From positions 1,517,001-1,581,000 of the forward strand of contig NZ_CP007031.1 of the NCBI RefSeq assembly GCF_000224005.2: DNA of 64,000 bases, given 5' to 3'. Under the pieces are notes generated by a model. It made no database searches. It was not told the origin of the DNA and worked only from the letters and a program-made list of their open reading frames with translations. Positions 7,486 through 17,054 of this stretch are shown in pieces. A program made the translations under genes and the position numbers. Positions within the stretch are counted from its first letter, which is position 1, and each line of letters starts with the position of its first letter. Source of the stretch: Marichromatium purpuratum 984 (GTDB taxonomy: Bacteria > Pseudomonadota > Gammaproteobacteria > Chromatiales > Chromatiaceae).

Positions 7486-9596
7486 TGGCTGGACTGAGTG
7501 AACGCCTGGGGGGGCTGAGCCGGCTCGGGCTGGGCGCGCCGCTGCTGCTCATCGCGCTGCTGTCGATGATGGTGTTGCCGCTGCCGCCGCTGGCGCTCGA
7601 TCTGCTCTTCACCTTCAACATCTCGCTGTCGCTGATCGTGGTGATGGTGGCCGTCTACACCCCGCGGCCGGTCGACTTCGCCGCCTTTCCGGCGGTGTTG
7701 CTGCTCGCCACCCTGTTGCGTCTGGCGCTCAACGTCGCCTCGACCCGGGTGATCCTGCTGCGCGGCGCCGATGGCACCGATGCCGCCGGGCAGGTGATCC
7801 AGGCCTTCGGCGACTTCGTGCTCGGCGGTAACTTCGCCGTCGGTCTGGTGGTCTTCACCATCCTGGTGATCATCAACTTCGTGGTGGTCACCAAGGGCGC
7901 GGGACGTATCTCCGAGGTCAGCGCGCGTTTCACCCTCGATGCCATGCCGGGCAAGCAGATGGCCATCGACGCCGACCTCAACTCCGGGCTGATCACCCAG
8001 GACGAGGCGCGTACGCGGCGCGAGGACATCGCCCAGGAGGCCGACTTCTACGGCTCGATGGATGGTGCGAGCAAGTTCGTGCGCGGCGATGCCATCGCCG
8101 GCATCCTCATTCTCTTCATCAATATCCTCGGCGGCATCGTCATCGGCACCAGCCAGCACGGCATGTCCTTCGGCGAGGCCGGCAACGTCTATGTACTGCT
8201 GACCATCGGTGACGGGCTGGTGGCGCAGATCCCCTCGCTGATGCTCTCCTCGGCCACGGCGATCATCGTCACCCGTACCTCGACGGCGCAGGACATGGGC
8301 CAGCAGGTGTTCGGGCAGATGTTCGAGAATCCGCGGGCGCTGTTCGTCGCCGCCGCGGTGCTCGGTATCCTCGGCGCCATCCCGGGGATGCCGAACCTGG
8401 TCTTCCTCGGGCTGGCGGCGATGATGGCCGGCGGCGGCTATCTGCTCAGCCGTCGCGCCGCCGAGCCGGCCGGCGCCGAGGAGGTCGACCAACTCCCGCC
8501 TGGGGTGGAGATGCCGCCGGCGCCGGAGGAGCGCGAACTCTCCTGGGAGGATGTGCCGCCGGTCGACCTGGTCGCGCTCGAGGTCGGTTACCGGCTCATC
8601 CCGCTGGTCGATCGCGGCCAGAACGGGCAGCTGATGGGACGGATCAAGGGCATCCGGCGCAAGCTCTCGCAGGAACTCGGCTTTCTCATCCAGCCGGTGC
8701 ACATCCGCGATAACCTCGAGCTCGGCCCCAACCACTACCGTATCTCGCTGCTCGGGGTCACCCAGGCCGAGGCCGAGGTCTTCCCCGATCGCGAGCTGGC
8801 GATCAACCCGGGGCAGGTCTTCGGCACCGTCCCCGGCACCCCGACCAAGGACCCGACCTTCAACCTCGATGCGTTGTGGATCGACCCGAGCGATCGCGAG
8901 AACGCCCAGGGCGCGGGCTATACCGTGGTCGATGCCGCCACCGTGATCGCCACCCATCTCTCGCAGGTGTTTCGCGAGAACGCCCACCGGCTGATCGGTC
9001 ACGAGGAGGTGCAGCACCTGCTCGATCAACTCGGCCGCCGCTCACCCAAGCTCGTCGAGAACCTGCTCTCGAAGACGCTGTCGCTGAGCGCGATCCTCAA
9101 GGTGATGCAGAACCTGCTCGCCGAGCAGGTCTCGATCCGTGACATGCGCACCATTGCCGAAACCCTGGCGGAGCAGGCGCAGAAGAGTCAAGATCCCGGC
9201 GCTTTGACCGCAGCGGTGCGGGTCGCACTGGCGCGCTCGATCGTCCAGGACCTGGTCGGACCTGCGGGTGAGCTGCCGTTGATCGCTCTTGAGCCAACAT
9301 TGGAGCAACTCTTGCATAAGTCGCTGCGAGGCAGTCAGGGCGAGACCGTTGGGCTCGAACCCGGACTGGCTGAGCGGGTTCAGCGTTCGGTGGCCGATGC
9401 GGCCAGACGCCAGGAGATGGAGGGGGCGCCGGCGGTGCTGGTGGTCGCCCCGGAGATCCGCACCTGGGTCGCGAGCTGGTTGCGCGGCGCTGTCAGCAGC
9501 CTGACGGTGCTGGCCTTCACCGAGATCCCGGACAACCGCAAGATCCGGGTGGTGGCCACCGTGGGGCAGGGCGATGCCGCTCCGGCAAAGGCATGA
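7485..9596 (+). CDS. flhA: Flagellar export gate protein FlhA
   Basis: FlhA (703 aa) forms the nonameric ring of the export apparatus; its cytoplasmic domain docks chaperone-substrate complexes. About eight transmembrane helices occupy residues 1-310, with the FHIPEP-family signatures (RPVDFAAFPAVLLLATLLRL and later the KGAGRISEVSARFTLDAMPG loop). The C-terminal cytoplasmic part (about 355-690) includes RRSPKLVENLL. The start is GTG, overlapping the flhB stop by one base; an in-frame ATG does not occur until far inside the conserved region. Confidence 0.98.
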   Translation: MAGLSERLGGLSRLGLGAPLLLIALLSMMVLPLPPLALDLLFTFNISLSLIVVMVAVYTPRPVDFAAFPAVLLLATLLRLALNVASTRVILLRGADGTDAAGQVIQAFGDFVLGGNFAVGLVVFTILVIINFVVVTKGAGRISEVSARFTLDAMPGKQMAIDADLNSGLITQDEARTRREDIAQEADFYGSMDGASKFVRGDAIAGILILFINILGGIVIGTSQHGMSFGEAGNVYVLLTIGDGLVAQIPSLMLSSATAIIVTRTSTAQDMGQQVFGQMFENPRALFVAAAVLGILGAIPGMPNLVFLGLAAMMAGGGYLLSRRAAEPAGAEEVDQLPPGVEMPPAPEERELSWEDVPPVDLVALEVGYRLIPLVDRGQNGQLMGRIKGIRRKLSQELGFLIQPVHIRDNLELGPNHYRISLLGVTQAEAEVFPDRELAINPGQVFGTVPGTPTKDPTFNLDALWIDPSDRENAQGAGYTVVDAATVIATHLSQVFRENAHRLIGHEEVQHLLDQLGRRSPKLVENLLSKTLSLSAILKVMQNLLAEQVSIRDMRTIAETLAEQAQKSQDPGALTAAVRVALARSIVQDLVGPAGELPLIALEPTLEQLLHKSLRGSQGETVGLEPGLAERVQRSVADAARRQEMEGAPAVLVVAPEIRTWVASWLRGAVSSLTVLAFTEIPDNRKIRVVATVGQGDAAPAKA

Positions 9597-9618
9597 TTGA
9601 GCGAGCAGGAGTACGACC

Positions 9619-10893
9619 ATGAGTGTGAGGCGCTATACGGCACGGGACATGCGCGACGCGATGCGCCAGGTGCGCGAGCTGCAGGGACCGGATGCGGTGA
9701 TCCTGTCGAGTCGTCGGGTCGATGGCATGCTGGAGGTGATCGCCGCGCTCGACGAGGGCGATCAGGCCGCTGCGCCGGCACCGACGGTACCGACCCGTGC
9801 GCCACACCGCGAGCGCGCGAACGCGCCCGAGGTGCGTGCTCCGCGCCCGGCGGTGCCGGCGACCGCGACCCTGCCCACTGACCCTGAGATCGCGGCGATG
9901 CGGCGCGAACTTTGCGATCTGCGCAGCCTGCTGGTGCAGCACCAGAACGCCAGCGAGTCGGCGCGCTGGGCGGCGCGTCATCCGCTCGCCGCCGAGCTGG
10001 TGACGCGACTGACCGGCTGTGGTTTCACCGAGAAGCTCGCGCGCAGTCTCGCTGGCGGGATCCTCGAGGAGACCTCGGTCGAGAGCGCCTGGTCGCGGCT
10101 GCGCGCGCGGCTCTCGGCGGCGATGCCGACGGCACAGTCGCCGGTGCTCGACCAGGGTGGCATGCTGGCGCTGGTGGGGCCGACCGGGGTGGGCAAGACC
10201 ACCACCCTGGCGCGGTTGGCGCTGCGCCAGATCCGGCGCATGGGGCGCGACTCGGTCAGCCTAGTCTCACTTGACCGCCAGCGCATTGGCGCCTACAAGC
10301 AGTTGCAGGCATTCGGCCAGATGGCCGGGGTCTCGGTGATGTTGCTCGAGAACGAGCATGAGCTGGCGGCGTTGTCGAGTCGCGCCGGTGATGGCAGACT
10401 GATTCTCATCGATACGGCCGGGCATGCCGCGCGTGATGCCGCCGAGCGCCGATTGTTTGCGCAGGTGCGCGAGCGCATCGAGCTCGAGACCTGGCTGGTG
10501 ATTGCCGCTACCCATCAGTCGATGGTGCTCAGACAAGTGCTCGAGGCGTTCCAGTCGAGCGAACCCTCGGCCCTGGTGTTGACCAAGGTGGACGAGACGG
10601 AACAGCTCGGCGAGACTCTGTCCGTGTTGATGGAGCAGCGGCTCGGTTTGATTTTTTATAGCGATGGTCAACGCATGACCGAAGATTTCCACAAGGTCGA
10701 TACACTCTATCTCACCCGGCTGGCGCTCCAGGAGCGGGTCCACGCCATGCGCGCGCCGAGCGGCGCGCGCGCCTCTCTCGATGGTCTGGCAATGAACGCG
10801 ATGCCGGCGTCCACGCGGACGCCTGGTGAACAGGGCGGTATGGTTCTGGAGTCGGTCTTGCCCTTCAGGACGCCCACCCATGCAACCGCCTAG
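9619..10893 (+). CDS. flhF: SRP-type GTPase FlhF, polar flagellum placement factor
   Basis: FlhF (424 aa) is a GTPase of the SRP family (with Ffh and FtsY) that marks the cell pole for flagellar assembly. An N-terminal B domain (about 1-100, beginning RRYTARDMRDAMRQV) is followed by an NG domain with P-loop GPTGVGKTTTLARL near residue 185, the SLDRQRIGA switch, DTAG near 270 and the guanine-specifying TKVD near 325. An AGGAGT-like site precedes the ATG. The last 14 bases overlap the start of flhG, its functional antagonist. Confidence 0.97.
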   Translation: MSVRRYTARDMRDAMRQVRELQGPDAVILSSRRVDGMLEVIAALDEGDQAAAPAPTVPTRAPHRERANAPEVRAPRPAVPATATLPTDPEIAAMRRELCDLRSLLVQHQNASESARWAARHPLAAELVTRLTGCGFTEKLARSLAGGILEETSVESAWSRLRARLSAAMPTAQSPVLDQGGMLALVGPTGVGKTTTLARLALRQIRRMGRDSVSLVSLDRQRIGAYKQLQAFGQMAGVSVMLLENEHELAALSSRAGDGRLILIDTAGHAARDAAERRLFAQVRERIELETWLVIAATHQSMVLRQVLEAFQSSEPSALVLTKVDETEQLGETLSVLMEQRLGLIFYSDGQRMTEDFHKVDTLYLTRLALQERVHAMRAPSGARASLDGLAMNAMPASTRTPGEQGGMVLESVLPFRTPTHATA

Positions 10894-11704
10894 CAGTCGG
10901 CTCAGGAGCATCGCCGTCGCCAGCGGCAAGGGGGGCGTCGGCAAGACCAATGTCTCGGTCAATCTCGCTGTCGCGCTCGCGCGCATGGGACGGCGGGTGA
11001 TGCTGTTCGACGCCGACCTCGGTCTGGCCAACGCCGACCTGTTGCTCGGCTTGCGCCCGACCAAGACCCTGCACGATCTCGTCGAGGGGCGGGTCGAGGG
11101 GCTCGAGGAGGTGTTGGTGCAAGGCCCGCAGGGCATGCAGCTGGTGCCCTCGGCCTCGGGCATCGCCAGCATGGCCAATCTCAGCCCCGCCGAGCACGCC
11201 GGGCTGATCCGTGCCTTCAGCTCCTACCGTCAGCCGCTCGACGTGCTCATCGTCGATACCTCGGCCGGTGTCCAGGAATCGGTCACCGCCTTCTGCAAGG
11301 CGGTGCAGGAAGTGGTGGTGGTGGTCTGTGACGAGCCCGCCTCGCTCACCGACGCCTACGCGCTGATCAAGGTGCTGCACCAGGATCACGGCTTGCGTCG
11401 TTTCCGCATGGTCTGCAACATGTTGAGTTCGCCGGAGGCCGGTCGGCGCCTGGTGCGCAAGCTCTCGACCGTCTGTGCCCAGTATCTGCCGGAGGTGATG
11501 CTCGAGGCTTCGGGTATCATCCCGCTCGACGACAATCTGCGCCGGGCCGTGCAACGACGCGGCCCCGTGGTCGATCTGTATCCGGGCAGTCCCTCGGGGC
11601 GCGCCTTCACCGAGTTGGCGACCCGGGTCGACCGTTGGCCCATTGCCGAGACCGACCTGGGCGGCATCGGCTTTTTCGTCGAGCGGATGTTGCAAAGTGC
11701 CTGA
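10880..11704 (+). CDS. flhG: MinD-like ATPase FlhG (FleN), flagellar number regulator
   Basis: FlhG/FleN (274 aa) restricts flagellar number by stimulating FlhF GTP hydrolysis and by restraining the sigma-54 activator FleQ. The deviant Walker A motif ASGKGGVGKTNVSVNLA lies near residue 17, followed by a MinD-type FDADLGLANADLLLG switch and the Walker B-like LIVDTSAG. The start chosen is ATG 10880, because a longer frame from 10826 adds residues lying entirely within flhF. Its presence with FlhF implies polar, number-controlled flagellation. Confidence 0.96.
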   Translation: MQPPSSRLRSIAVASGKGGVGKTNVSVNLAVALARMGRRVMLFDADLGLANADLLLGLRPTKTLHDLVEGRVEGLEEVLVQGPQGMQLVPSASGIASMANLSPAEHAGLIRAFSSYRQPLDVLIVDTSAGVQESVTAFCKAVQEVVVVVCDEPASLTDAYALIKVLHQDHGLRRFRMVCNMLSSPEAGRRLVRKLSTVCAQYLPEVMLEASGIIPLDDNLRRAVQRRGPVVDLYPGSPSGRAFTELATRVDRWPIAETDLGGIGFFVERMLQSA

Positions 11705-12456
11705 TGGCCCCGAAACGTCCATTGCAGGGGTATCCTAATCTGGTCGATCGGCCCGACGAGCTGGTTGCGGCCAATGTCGACCTGGTACAGCGTATCGCGC
11801 ATCATCTGGCGGCGCGTCTGCCGCCGTCGGTGCAGCTCGACGATCTGGTTCAGTCGGGGATGGTGGGGCTGATCGAGGCCGCGCGCCAGTTCCAGGCAGG
11901 GCAGGGCGCGACCTTCGCGACCTATGCGACCATCCGTATCCGTGGCGCGATGATCGACGAGCTGCGCCGGGCGGACTGGACTCCGCGCTCGGTCCACCGC
12001 AACAGTCGCCGTATCGCCGCGGCTATCCGCGAGGTGGAGACGCGCGAGGGGCGCGCGGCGAGCGACGCCGAGGTTGCCGCCGAGCTTGAAGTCGGGCTGA
12101 CGGATTATCATGCGATGCTGCAGGACAGCGCGAGCGCCAACGTCCTCGGCATCGAAGACCTCGGCGGTCCGGAGGTGGAGGCCGATCGCTGGCTAGCGGG
12201 GACGGAGGACTCGCCCCCGGAGCAGCTCGCTCAGGCGCAGTTTCGCCTGGCGCTCGCCCAGGCCCTGGGGAGCTTGCCGGAACGCGAGCGTCTGGTCATG
12301 AACCTGTATTACAACGAGGCGTTGAACCTGCGCGAGATCGGCGCCGTGCTCGGTATCACCGAGTCACGTGTCAGCCAGATCCGCAGTCAGGCCTTGCACC
12401 GCTTGCGCTCACGGTTGTCTGATTGGACCGGCGAGGGCAGTGAGTCGCTGTTGTGA
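11704..12456 (+). CDS. fliA: RNA polymerase sigma-28 factor FliA
   Basis: FliA (250 aa) directs transcription of late flagellar and chemotaxis genes and is held inactive by FlgM (encoded at 23286-23597). Region 2 is recognisable (DDLVQSGMVGLIEAARQF, then ATFATYATIRIRGAMIDELR), as are region 3 (residues about 105-150) and the region 4 helix-turn-helix (LNLREIGAVLGITESRVSQI). ATG 11704 overlaps the flhG stop by one base; the frame could be extended upstream, but only inside flhG. A matching promoter is visible in front of flgM. Confidence 0.97.
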   Translation: MAPKRPLQGYPNLVDRPDELVAANVDLVQRIAHHLAARLPPSVQLDDLVQSGMVGLIEAARQFQAGQGATFATYATIRIRGAMIDELRRADWTPRSVHRNSRRIAAAIREVETREGRAASDAEVAAELEVGLTDYHAMLQDSASANVLGIEDLGGPEVEADRWLAGTEDSPPEQLAQAQFRLALAQALGSLPERERLVMNLYYNEALNLREIGAVLGITESRVSQIRSQALHRLRSRLSDWTGEGSESLL

Positions 12457-12491
12457 TCGATAAATCCGACAATTGACACTGGGAGTTCAGT

Positions 12492-12878
12492 GTGGACAAA
12501 GGCATGAAGATCCTCGTCGTGGATGACTTCTCCACGATGAGACGCATCATCAAGAATCTGCTGCGCGAGCTGGGGTTCAATAACACCATGGAAGCCGACG
12601 ACGGTAGCACGGCTCTACCGATGCTCAAGAGCGGCGGCTTCGACTTCCTCATCACCGACTGGAACATGCCCAACATGGAGGGGATCGAGCTGCTGCGTCA
12701 GGTCCGTGCCGACCCTGAACTCAAGGAGCTGCCGGTGCTGATGGTGACGGCCGAGGCCAAGCGTGAGCAGATCGTCGAGGCGGCCCAAGCGGGTGTCAAC
12801 GGCTATATCGTCAAGCCTTTCACCGCCGAGACACTGAAGGAAAAGATCGATAAGATCTTCGAGCGAGTCGCTGGCTAG
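12492..12878 (+). CDS. cheY: Chemotaxis response regulator CheY
   Basis: CheY (128 aa) is a single receiver domain that, when phosphorylated by CheA, binds FliM and reverses motor rotation. The acidic pocket DD is at residues 11-12, the phospho-acceptor Asp lies in [10 protein letters not shown] (about residue 56), Thr in [10 protein letters not shown] (about 86) and Lys in YIVKPF (about 108). The predicted start is GTG 12492; an in-frame ATG four codons later is possible. The 35-base gap after fliA contains no clear promoter, so read-through from the flagellar chain is likely. Confidence 0.97.
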   Translation: MDKGMKILVVDDFSTMRRIIKNLLRELGFNNTMEADDGSTALPMLKSGGFDFLITDWNMPNMEGIELLRQVRADPELKELPVLMVTAEAKREQIVEAAQAGVNGYIVKPFTAETLKEKIDKIFERVAG

Positions 12879-13031
12879 GGGCGGGGTTTGAGCGACTGTC
12901 TCGCGCCGCGTCGGCCGTCGCCTCGTCGCCCGCCTCTGGTGCCGCATGGACTCAGCCCACTCCGGCATGTGCCTCCATGGTCGGCCCATCCATGCCTCGG
13001 GTAGCCTTTTCGTTCGGCCTGGGAACAATCG

Positions 13032-13805
13032 ATGGACAATGACGAAACACGTTTGACCGCACAGCTGGCGCTTGCGCAGGAGCTGGTCGAACACCTCCAA
13101 AACGGCGATGAGGAAGGCGCGCGCCTGATCATCCAGCAGCTGCGCTTCCCCTACGAGCGCGAGCTGTTCGAGGAACTCGGCAAGCTGACCCGCGAGCTGC
13201 ACGAAGCGCTGCAGAGTTTCCGTGGTGACTCGCGTCTGGTCGAGATCACCCAGGACGAGATCCCGGACGCCAAGGAACGGCTCTCCTATGTCGTCACCAT
13301 GACCGAGCAGGCTACGCACCGTACCCTCAATGCGGTCGACGAGGGCTTGCCGATCGCCGAGCGAGTGCATGACAACGCGGTGCGACTCTCCGAGCGTTGG
13401 GGACGGTTCCGGCGCCGCGAACTCTCGCTCGATGAATTCCGTGAATTCGCGCACGAACTCGACGCCTTCTTCACCGCCACCGGGCAGGAGACCGAGCGGC
13501 TGCGCTCGCTGATGTCCGAGATCATGATGGCCCAGGACTTCCAGGACCTCACCGGCCAGATCATCGGGCGGGTCATCCGTCTGGTGCAGGACGTCGAGGA
13601 GAACCTAGTCGGCTTGATTCGGCTCTCCAGTGGACGCATGGAAGGGGCTGTCGCCAAGCCCGCCGAGCCCTCCGTCGAGAAGGCCGAGGAGCCCCATCCT
13701 CGAGCTGGCGTCGGGCCGGCGGTGCCCAATACCAGCGACGATCTCGGGGATGTCGTTTCGGGTCAGGACGACGTCGATGCCCTGCTGTCCAGTCTCGGCT
13801 TCTAG
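13032..13805 (+). CDS. cheZ: CheY-P phosphatase CheZ
   Basis: CheZ (257 aa) accelerates dephosphorylation of CheY-P. The protein is largely helical, with the active-site segment SEIMMAQDFQDLTGQII at about residues 163-179, where the conserved Asp/Gln pair inserts into CheY. A flexible linker (about 205-240) precedes the C-terminal CheY-tethering peptide DDVDALLSSLGF, which ends the protein exactly as in E. coli CheZ. It is separated from cheY by 153 bases and followed 35 bases later by cheA. Confidence 0.96.
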   Translation: MDNDETRLTAQLALAQELVEHLQNGDEEGARLIIQQLRFPYERELFEELGKLTRELHEALQSFRGDSRLVEITQDEIPDAKERLSYVVTMTEQATHRTLNAVDEGLPIAERVHDNAVRLSERWGRFRRRELSLDEFREFAHELDAFFTATGQETERLRSLMSEIMMAQDFQDLTGQIIGRVIRLVQDVEENLVGLIRLSSGRMEGAVAKPAEPSVEKAEEPHPRAGVGPAVPNTSDDLGDVVSGQDDVDALLSSLGF

Positions 13806-13840
13806 TTGCCCGAGCCCATCGAGTTCAGAGGATAAGGTGA

Positions 13841-15943
13841 ATGCCAATCGACCCGAATGACGAAATTCTTCAGGATTTCCTGGTCGAGGCCGGCGAGCTG
13901 CTCGAAGGCTTGAACGAGCAACTGATCGATCTGGAGCAGGATCCGGCGAACCGCGATCTGCTCAATTCGGTCTTCCGCAGTTTTCATACCATCAAGGGTG
14001 GCGCGGGCTTTCTCAACCTCAACGCGCTGGTCTCGGTCTGTCATCATGCCGAGGACGTGTTCAACCTGTTGCGCAACGGCGAGCGCCATGTCGACGCGCA
14101 GTTGATGGACACGGTGTTGCGGGTGCTCGATGTCGTCAACGTCATGTTCGGTGACCTGCAGTCGGGCAAGGAGCCCGAGCCCGCCGCGCCCGAGCTGATC
14201 GCCGAACTCGAGCAACTGGCCTCGCCTGCGCCGCCGCCGGCATCGCCCGAGCCGCCTCCGGCTCCCGTCGAGCCGCCGCCAGCCGAGCCCGAGGCGGCAC
14301 CTGAACCCGTGGTGGCGACGGGCGCCTCCGCACCCGACGATGAAATCACCGAGCAGGAGTTCGAGGCATTACTCGACGCGCTCGGTGGTCAACCCCAGTC
14401 CGGTGCCGCACCCGCCGAAGCCGCCGAGCCTGCGGTTCCGGCGTCGAGCGAGTCGATACCGATCGAGGCCGCGACGGCGGACGAGCAACCAGCCGAGGAT
14501 ACCGACCTCATCACCGACGAGGAGTTCGAGAACCTGCTCGATCAGCTCCACGGCAAGGGCGCTTTCACTGCGGCCCCTGCGCCGAAAGCGGCGGCCGAGA
14601 GCGCACCTTCCTCTCCTGCGCCGGCGCCACAGCCGAGCACCGCGGCCGCCCCCGCCAAGCCGGCGCCGAAGCCCGATGGCGAGAGCAGCGCTGCGGCCGC
14701 GGCACGTGCTGTCAAGCAGGTCGCCACCCCGGCCGAGACCTCGGTGCGAGTCGACACCAACCGGCTCGACGAGATCATGAATCTGGTCGGTGAGCTGGTG
14801 CTGGTACGCAACCGGTTGAGCATGCTGCGCTCTCAGACCGAGGACGACGAGGTCGCCAAGGCGATCAACTCGCTTGCGCTGGTCACCGCCGATCTGCAGG
14901 CGGCGGTGATGAAGACCCGGATGCAACCGATCAAGAAGGTCTTCAGCCGCTTCCCACGCGTGGTCCGTGACCTCTCGCGCTCGCTCGGCAAGGAGATCGA
15001 TTTCCAGACCTATGGCGAGGACACCGACCTCGACAAGAATTTGGTCGAGGCCCTGGCCGATCCGTTGGTGCATCTGATCCGCAACGCCGTCGATCATGGT
15101 ATCGAGATGCCCGATGTGCGCGAGGCCGCTGGCAAGTCGCGCCGTGGGCGCGTGATCCTGGGCGCGGCGCAGGAAGGTGACCACATTGCCCTGACCATTG
15201 AGGACGATGGTCGTGGCATGGATCCCCAGGCGCTGCGCCTGAAGGCGGTGGAGAAAGGGCTGCTCGAGCCGCCGATGGCCGAGCGGCTGTCCGATCGCGA
15301 TGCCTTCAACCTCATCTTCATGGCAGGCTTTTCCACCAAGGAGCAGATCTCCGACGTCTCCGGGCGTGGAGTCGGCATGGATGTGGTCAAGACCCGCATC
15401 GCTCAACTCAACGGTTCGGTCGAGATCGATTCCGAACTCGGTCGGGGTACCCTGCTGCAGGTCAAGCTGCCGCTCACTCTGGCGATCCTGCCGGCGTTGA
15501 TGGTGATCCTCGACGGCCGGCGTTTCGCCATCCCGCTCGCCTCGGTCTCCGAGATCCTCGACCTCGATCTCTCGCGCAGCCGCTTCGTCGATGACCAGGA
15601 GGCGATCGTGGTGCGCAGCCATGCCTTGCCGATCTATCACATCGGCCGCTGGGTCCGTCCCGGCCGCGAGGAGGGTCCGCGAGGCGAGGCCCATGTCGTG
15701 GTGGTCCAGGTCGGACAGCGCAAGGTCGGTCTGGTGGTCGACGGTCTGGTGGGGCAGGAGGAGGTGGTAATCAAACCGCTCGGTCTCGGGTTGCGTCATG
15801 TCTCCGGTCTCGCCGGGGCCACGATCACCGGTGATGGTGGTATCGCACTGATTCTCGATGTTCCCGAACTGCTCAAGGTCATGGGCCGTTCGGAGTTCGG
15901 CGGTCGCCGCGAAGCGGCCGACGAATTGGTCACAGGGGGCTGA
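13841..15943 (+). CDS. cheA: Chemotaxis histidine kinase CheA with FliM-like peptides in the linker
   Basis: CheA (700 aa) autophosphorylates on the P1 domain and transfers phosphate to CheY and CheB. P1 carries His49 in FHTIKGGAGF. No folded P2 domain is evident; instead residues about 125-300 are a Pro/Ala/Glu-rich linker holding two short acidic motifs, ITEQEFEALLDALGG (169-183) and ITDEEFENLLDQLHG (224-238). P3 dimerisation starts near residue 303 (VDTNRLDEIMNLVGELV). P4 has its N box (HLIRNAVDHGIE) and G boxes (DDGRGMD, GRGVGMDVV). A CheW-like P5 covers about 545-690. An AGGATAAGGTGA site precedes the ATG. Confidence 0.97.
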   Translation: MPIDPNDEILQDFLVEAGELLEGLNEQLIDLEQDPANRDLLNSVFRSFHTIKGGAGFLNLNALVSVCHHAEDVFNLLRNGERHVDAQLMDTVLRVLDVVNVMFGDLQSGKEPEPAAPELIAELEQLASPAPPPASPEPPPAPVEPPPAEPEAAPEPVVATGASAPDDEITEQEFEALLDALGGQPQSGAAPAEAAEPAVPASSESIPIEAATADEQPAEDTDLITDEEFENLLDQLHGKGAFTAAPAPKAAAESAPSSPAPAPQPSTAAAPAKPAPKPDGESSAAAAARAVKQVATPAETSVRVDTNRLDEIMNLVGELVLVRNRLSMLRSQTEDDEVAKAINSLALVTADLQAAVMKTRMQPIKKVFSRFPRVVRDLSRSLGKEIDFQTYGEDTDLDKNLVEALADPLVHLIRNAVDHGIEMPDVREAAGKSRRGRVILGAAQEGDHIALTIEDDGRGMDPQALRLKAVEKGLLEPPMAERLSDRDAFNLIFMAGFSTKEQISDVSGRGVGMDVVKTRIAQLNGSVEIDSELGRGTLLQVKLPLTLAILPALMVILDGRRFAIPLASVSEILDLDLSRSRFVDDQEAIVVRSHALPIYHIGRWVRPGREEGPRGEAHVVVVQVGQRKVGLVVDGLVGQEEVVIKPLGLGLRHVSGLAGATITGDGGIALILDVPELLKVMGRSEFGGRREAADELVTGG

Positions 15944-15946
15944 TCC

Positions 15947-17053
15947 GTGCCGCTCAAGGTTGTCGTTGTCGATGATTCCGCCTTTTTTCGGCGTCGTATC
16001 GTCGAGATCCTGAATGCCGATATCGGCATCGAGGTGGTCGGTACCGCCGGTGATGGTCGTGAGGCCATCGAGGTGGTCAAGCGCCTCAAGCCCGATGTGG
16101 TGACCATGGATATCGAGATGCCGGTGATGGACGGCATCACCGCGGTGCGACGGATCATGGCCGAGGCGCCTCGCCCGATCCTGATGTTCTCGACCCTCAC
16201 CACGGATGGCGCGACCGCCACGCTCGACGCCCTGGACGCTGGTGCGATGGATTTTCTGCCCAAGCGCTTCAGCGAGATGGCCAAGGACGAGGACAGCGCC
16301 AAGATGCTGCTGCGTCGGCGGGTGCGTGCGCTGGCTCGGGGGCGGAGTAGCGCGCCGGTCGCGCCTCGCGCATCGGCGCGCGCCGATGCGCGTCATGTAC
16401 CCGCCGCTCCCGCGTCCTCGACACCGTCTCAGTCGCCGCCCCCACCCCCGCCCCGGTCATCGGGGGGACGTGGCGAGTCGTTGCGCTCGTTGCGGGCATT
16501 GCTGATCGGTACCTCGACCGGTGGACCGGTGGCGTTGCAAGAGGTGCTCAAGGCGTTGCCGAGTCAGTTCCCCTTGCCGATCGTGGTGATCCAGCACATG
16601 CCGGCGAGCTTCACCCCGGCCTTTGCCGAGCGTCTCAACAACCTCTGCCAGATCGAGGTGCGCGAGGCGGCCAATGGGGATGCGCTCAAGCCGGGGGTGG
16701 CGCTGCTCGCGCCCGGTGGTATGCAGCTGGTGCTCGAGGGCGGATCGCAGCCGCGGGTGCGAATCGTCGACAGCCCGCCCGGCACCATCTACAAGCCGAG
16801 TGTCGACATCACCTTCACCTCCGCCGTCGCTGCGCTGCGCAGTCAGGTGTTGGCGGTGGTGCTCACCGGAATGGGGGCCGACGGTCGCGAGGGCGCACGC
16901 GCGCTCAAGGAGCAGGGGGCGCGGATCTGGGCCCAGGACGCCGCCAGCTCGGTCGTCTTCGGGATGCCGGCGGCGGTCATCGAGGCCGGGCTCGCCGATC
17001 AGGTACTCGCGTTGAGGGATGTCGGGCCGGCGCTCGTCAAAAATCTCTGTTGA
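15947..17053 (+). CDS. cheB: Chemotaxis protein-glutamate methylesterase CheB
   Basis: CheB (368 aa) demethylates or deamidates chemoreceptors when its receiver domain is phosphorylated by CheA, giving adaptation. The receiver domain (about 1-125) has DD at 9-10 and the acceptor Asp in VVTMDIEMPVMDG. After a Pro/Ser-rich linker (about 130-175), the methylesterase domain shows the catalytic Ser in GTSTGGP, His in IQHMP and Asp in TGMGADG. The start is GTG 15947, three bases after the cheA stop. It opposes CheR, encoded separately at 25765-26577. Confidence 0.97.
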   Translation: MPLKVVVVDDSAFFRRRIVEILNADIGIEVVGTAGDGREAIEVVKRLKPDVVTMDIEMPVMDGITAVRRIMAEAPRPILMFSTLTTDGATATLDALDAGAMDFLPKRFSEMAKDEDSAKMLLRRRVRALARGRSSAPVAPRASARADARHVPAAPASSTPSQSPPPPPPRSSGGRGESLRSLRALLIGTSTGGPVALQEVLKALPSQFPLPIVVIQHMPASFTPAFAERLNNLCQIEVREAANGDALKPGVALLAPGGMQLVLEGGSQPRVRIVDSPPGTIYKPSVDITFTSAVAALRSQVLAVVLTGMGADGREGARALKEQGARIWAQDAASSVVFGMPAAVIEAGLADQVLALRDVGPALVKNLC

Positions 17054-17054
17054 G

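Noticed and set aside
12879-13031. Possible small gene or promoter between cheY and cheZ
   Set aside because: The 153-base gap has no frame with a start and ribosome binding site and no recognisable promoter element.
14369-16396. Antisense frame of 675 aa opposite cheA and cheB
   Set aside because: Composition is that of a GC-rich shadow frame; the + strand genes are unambiguous.
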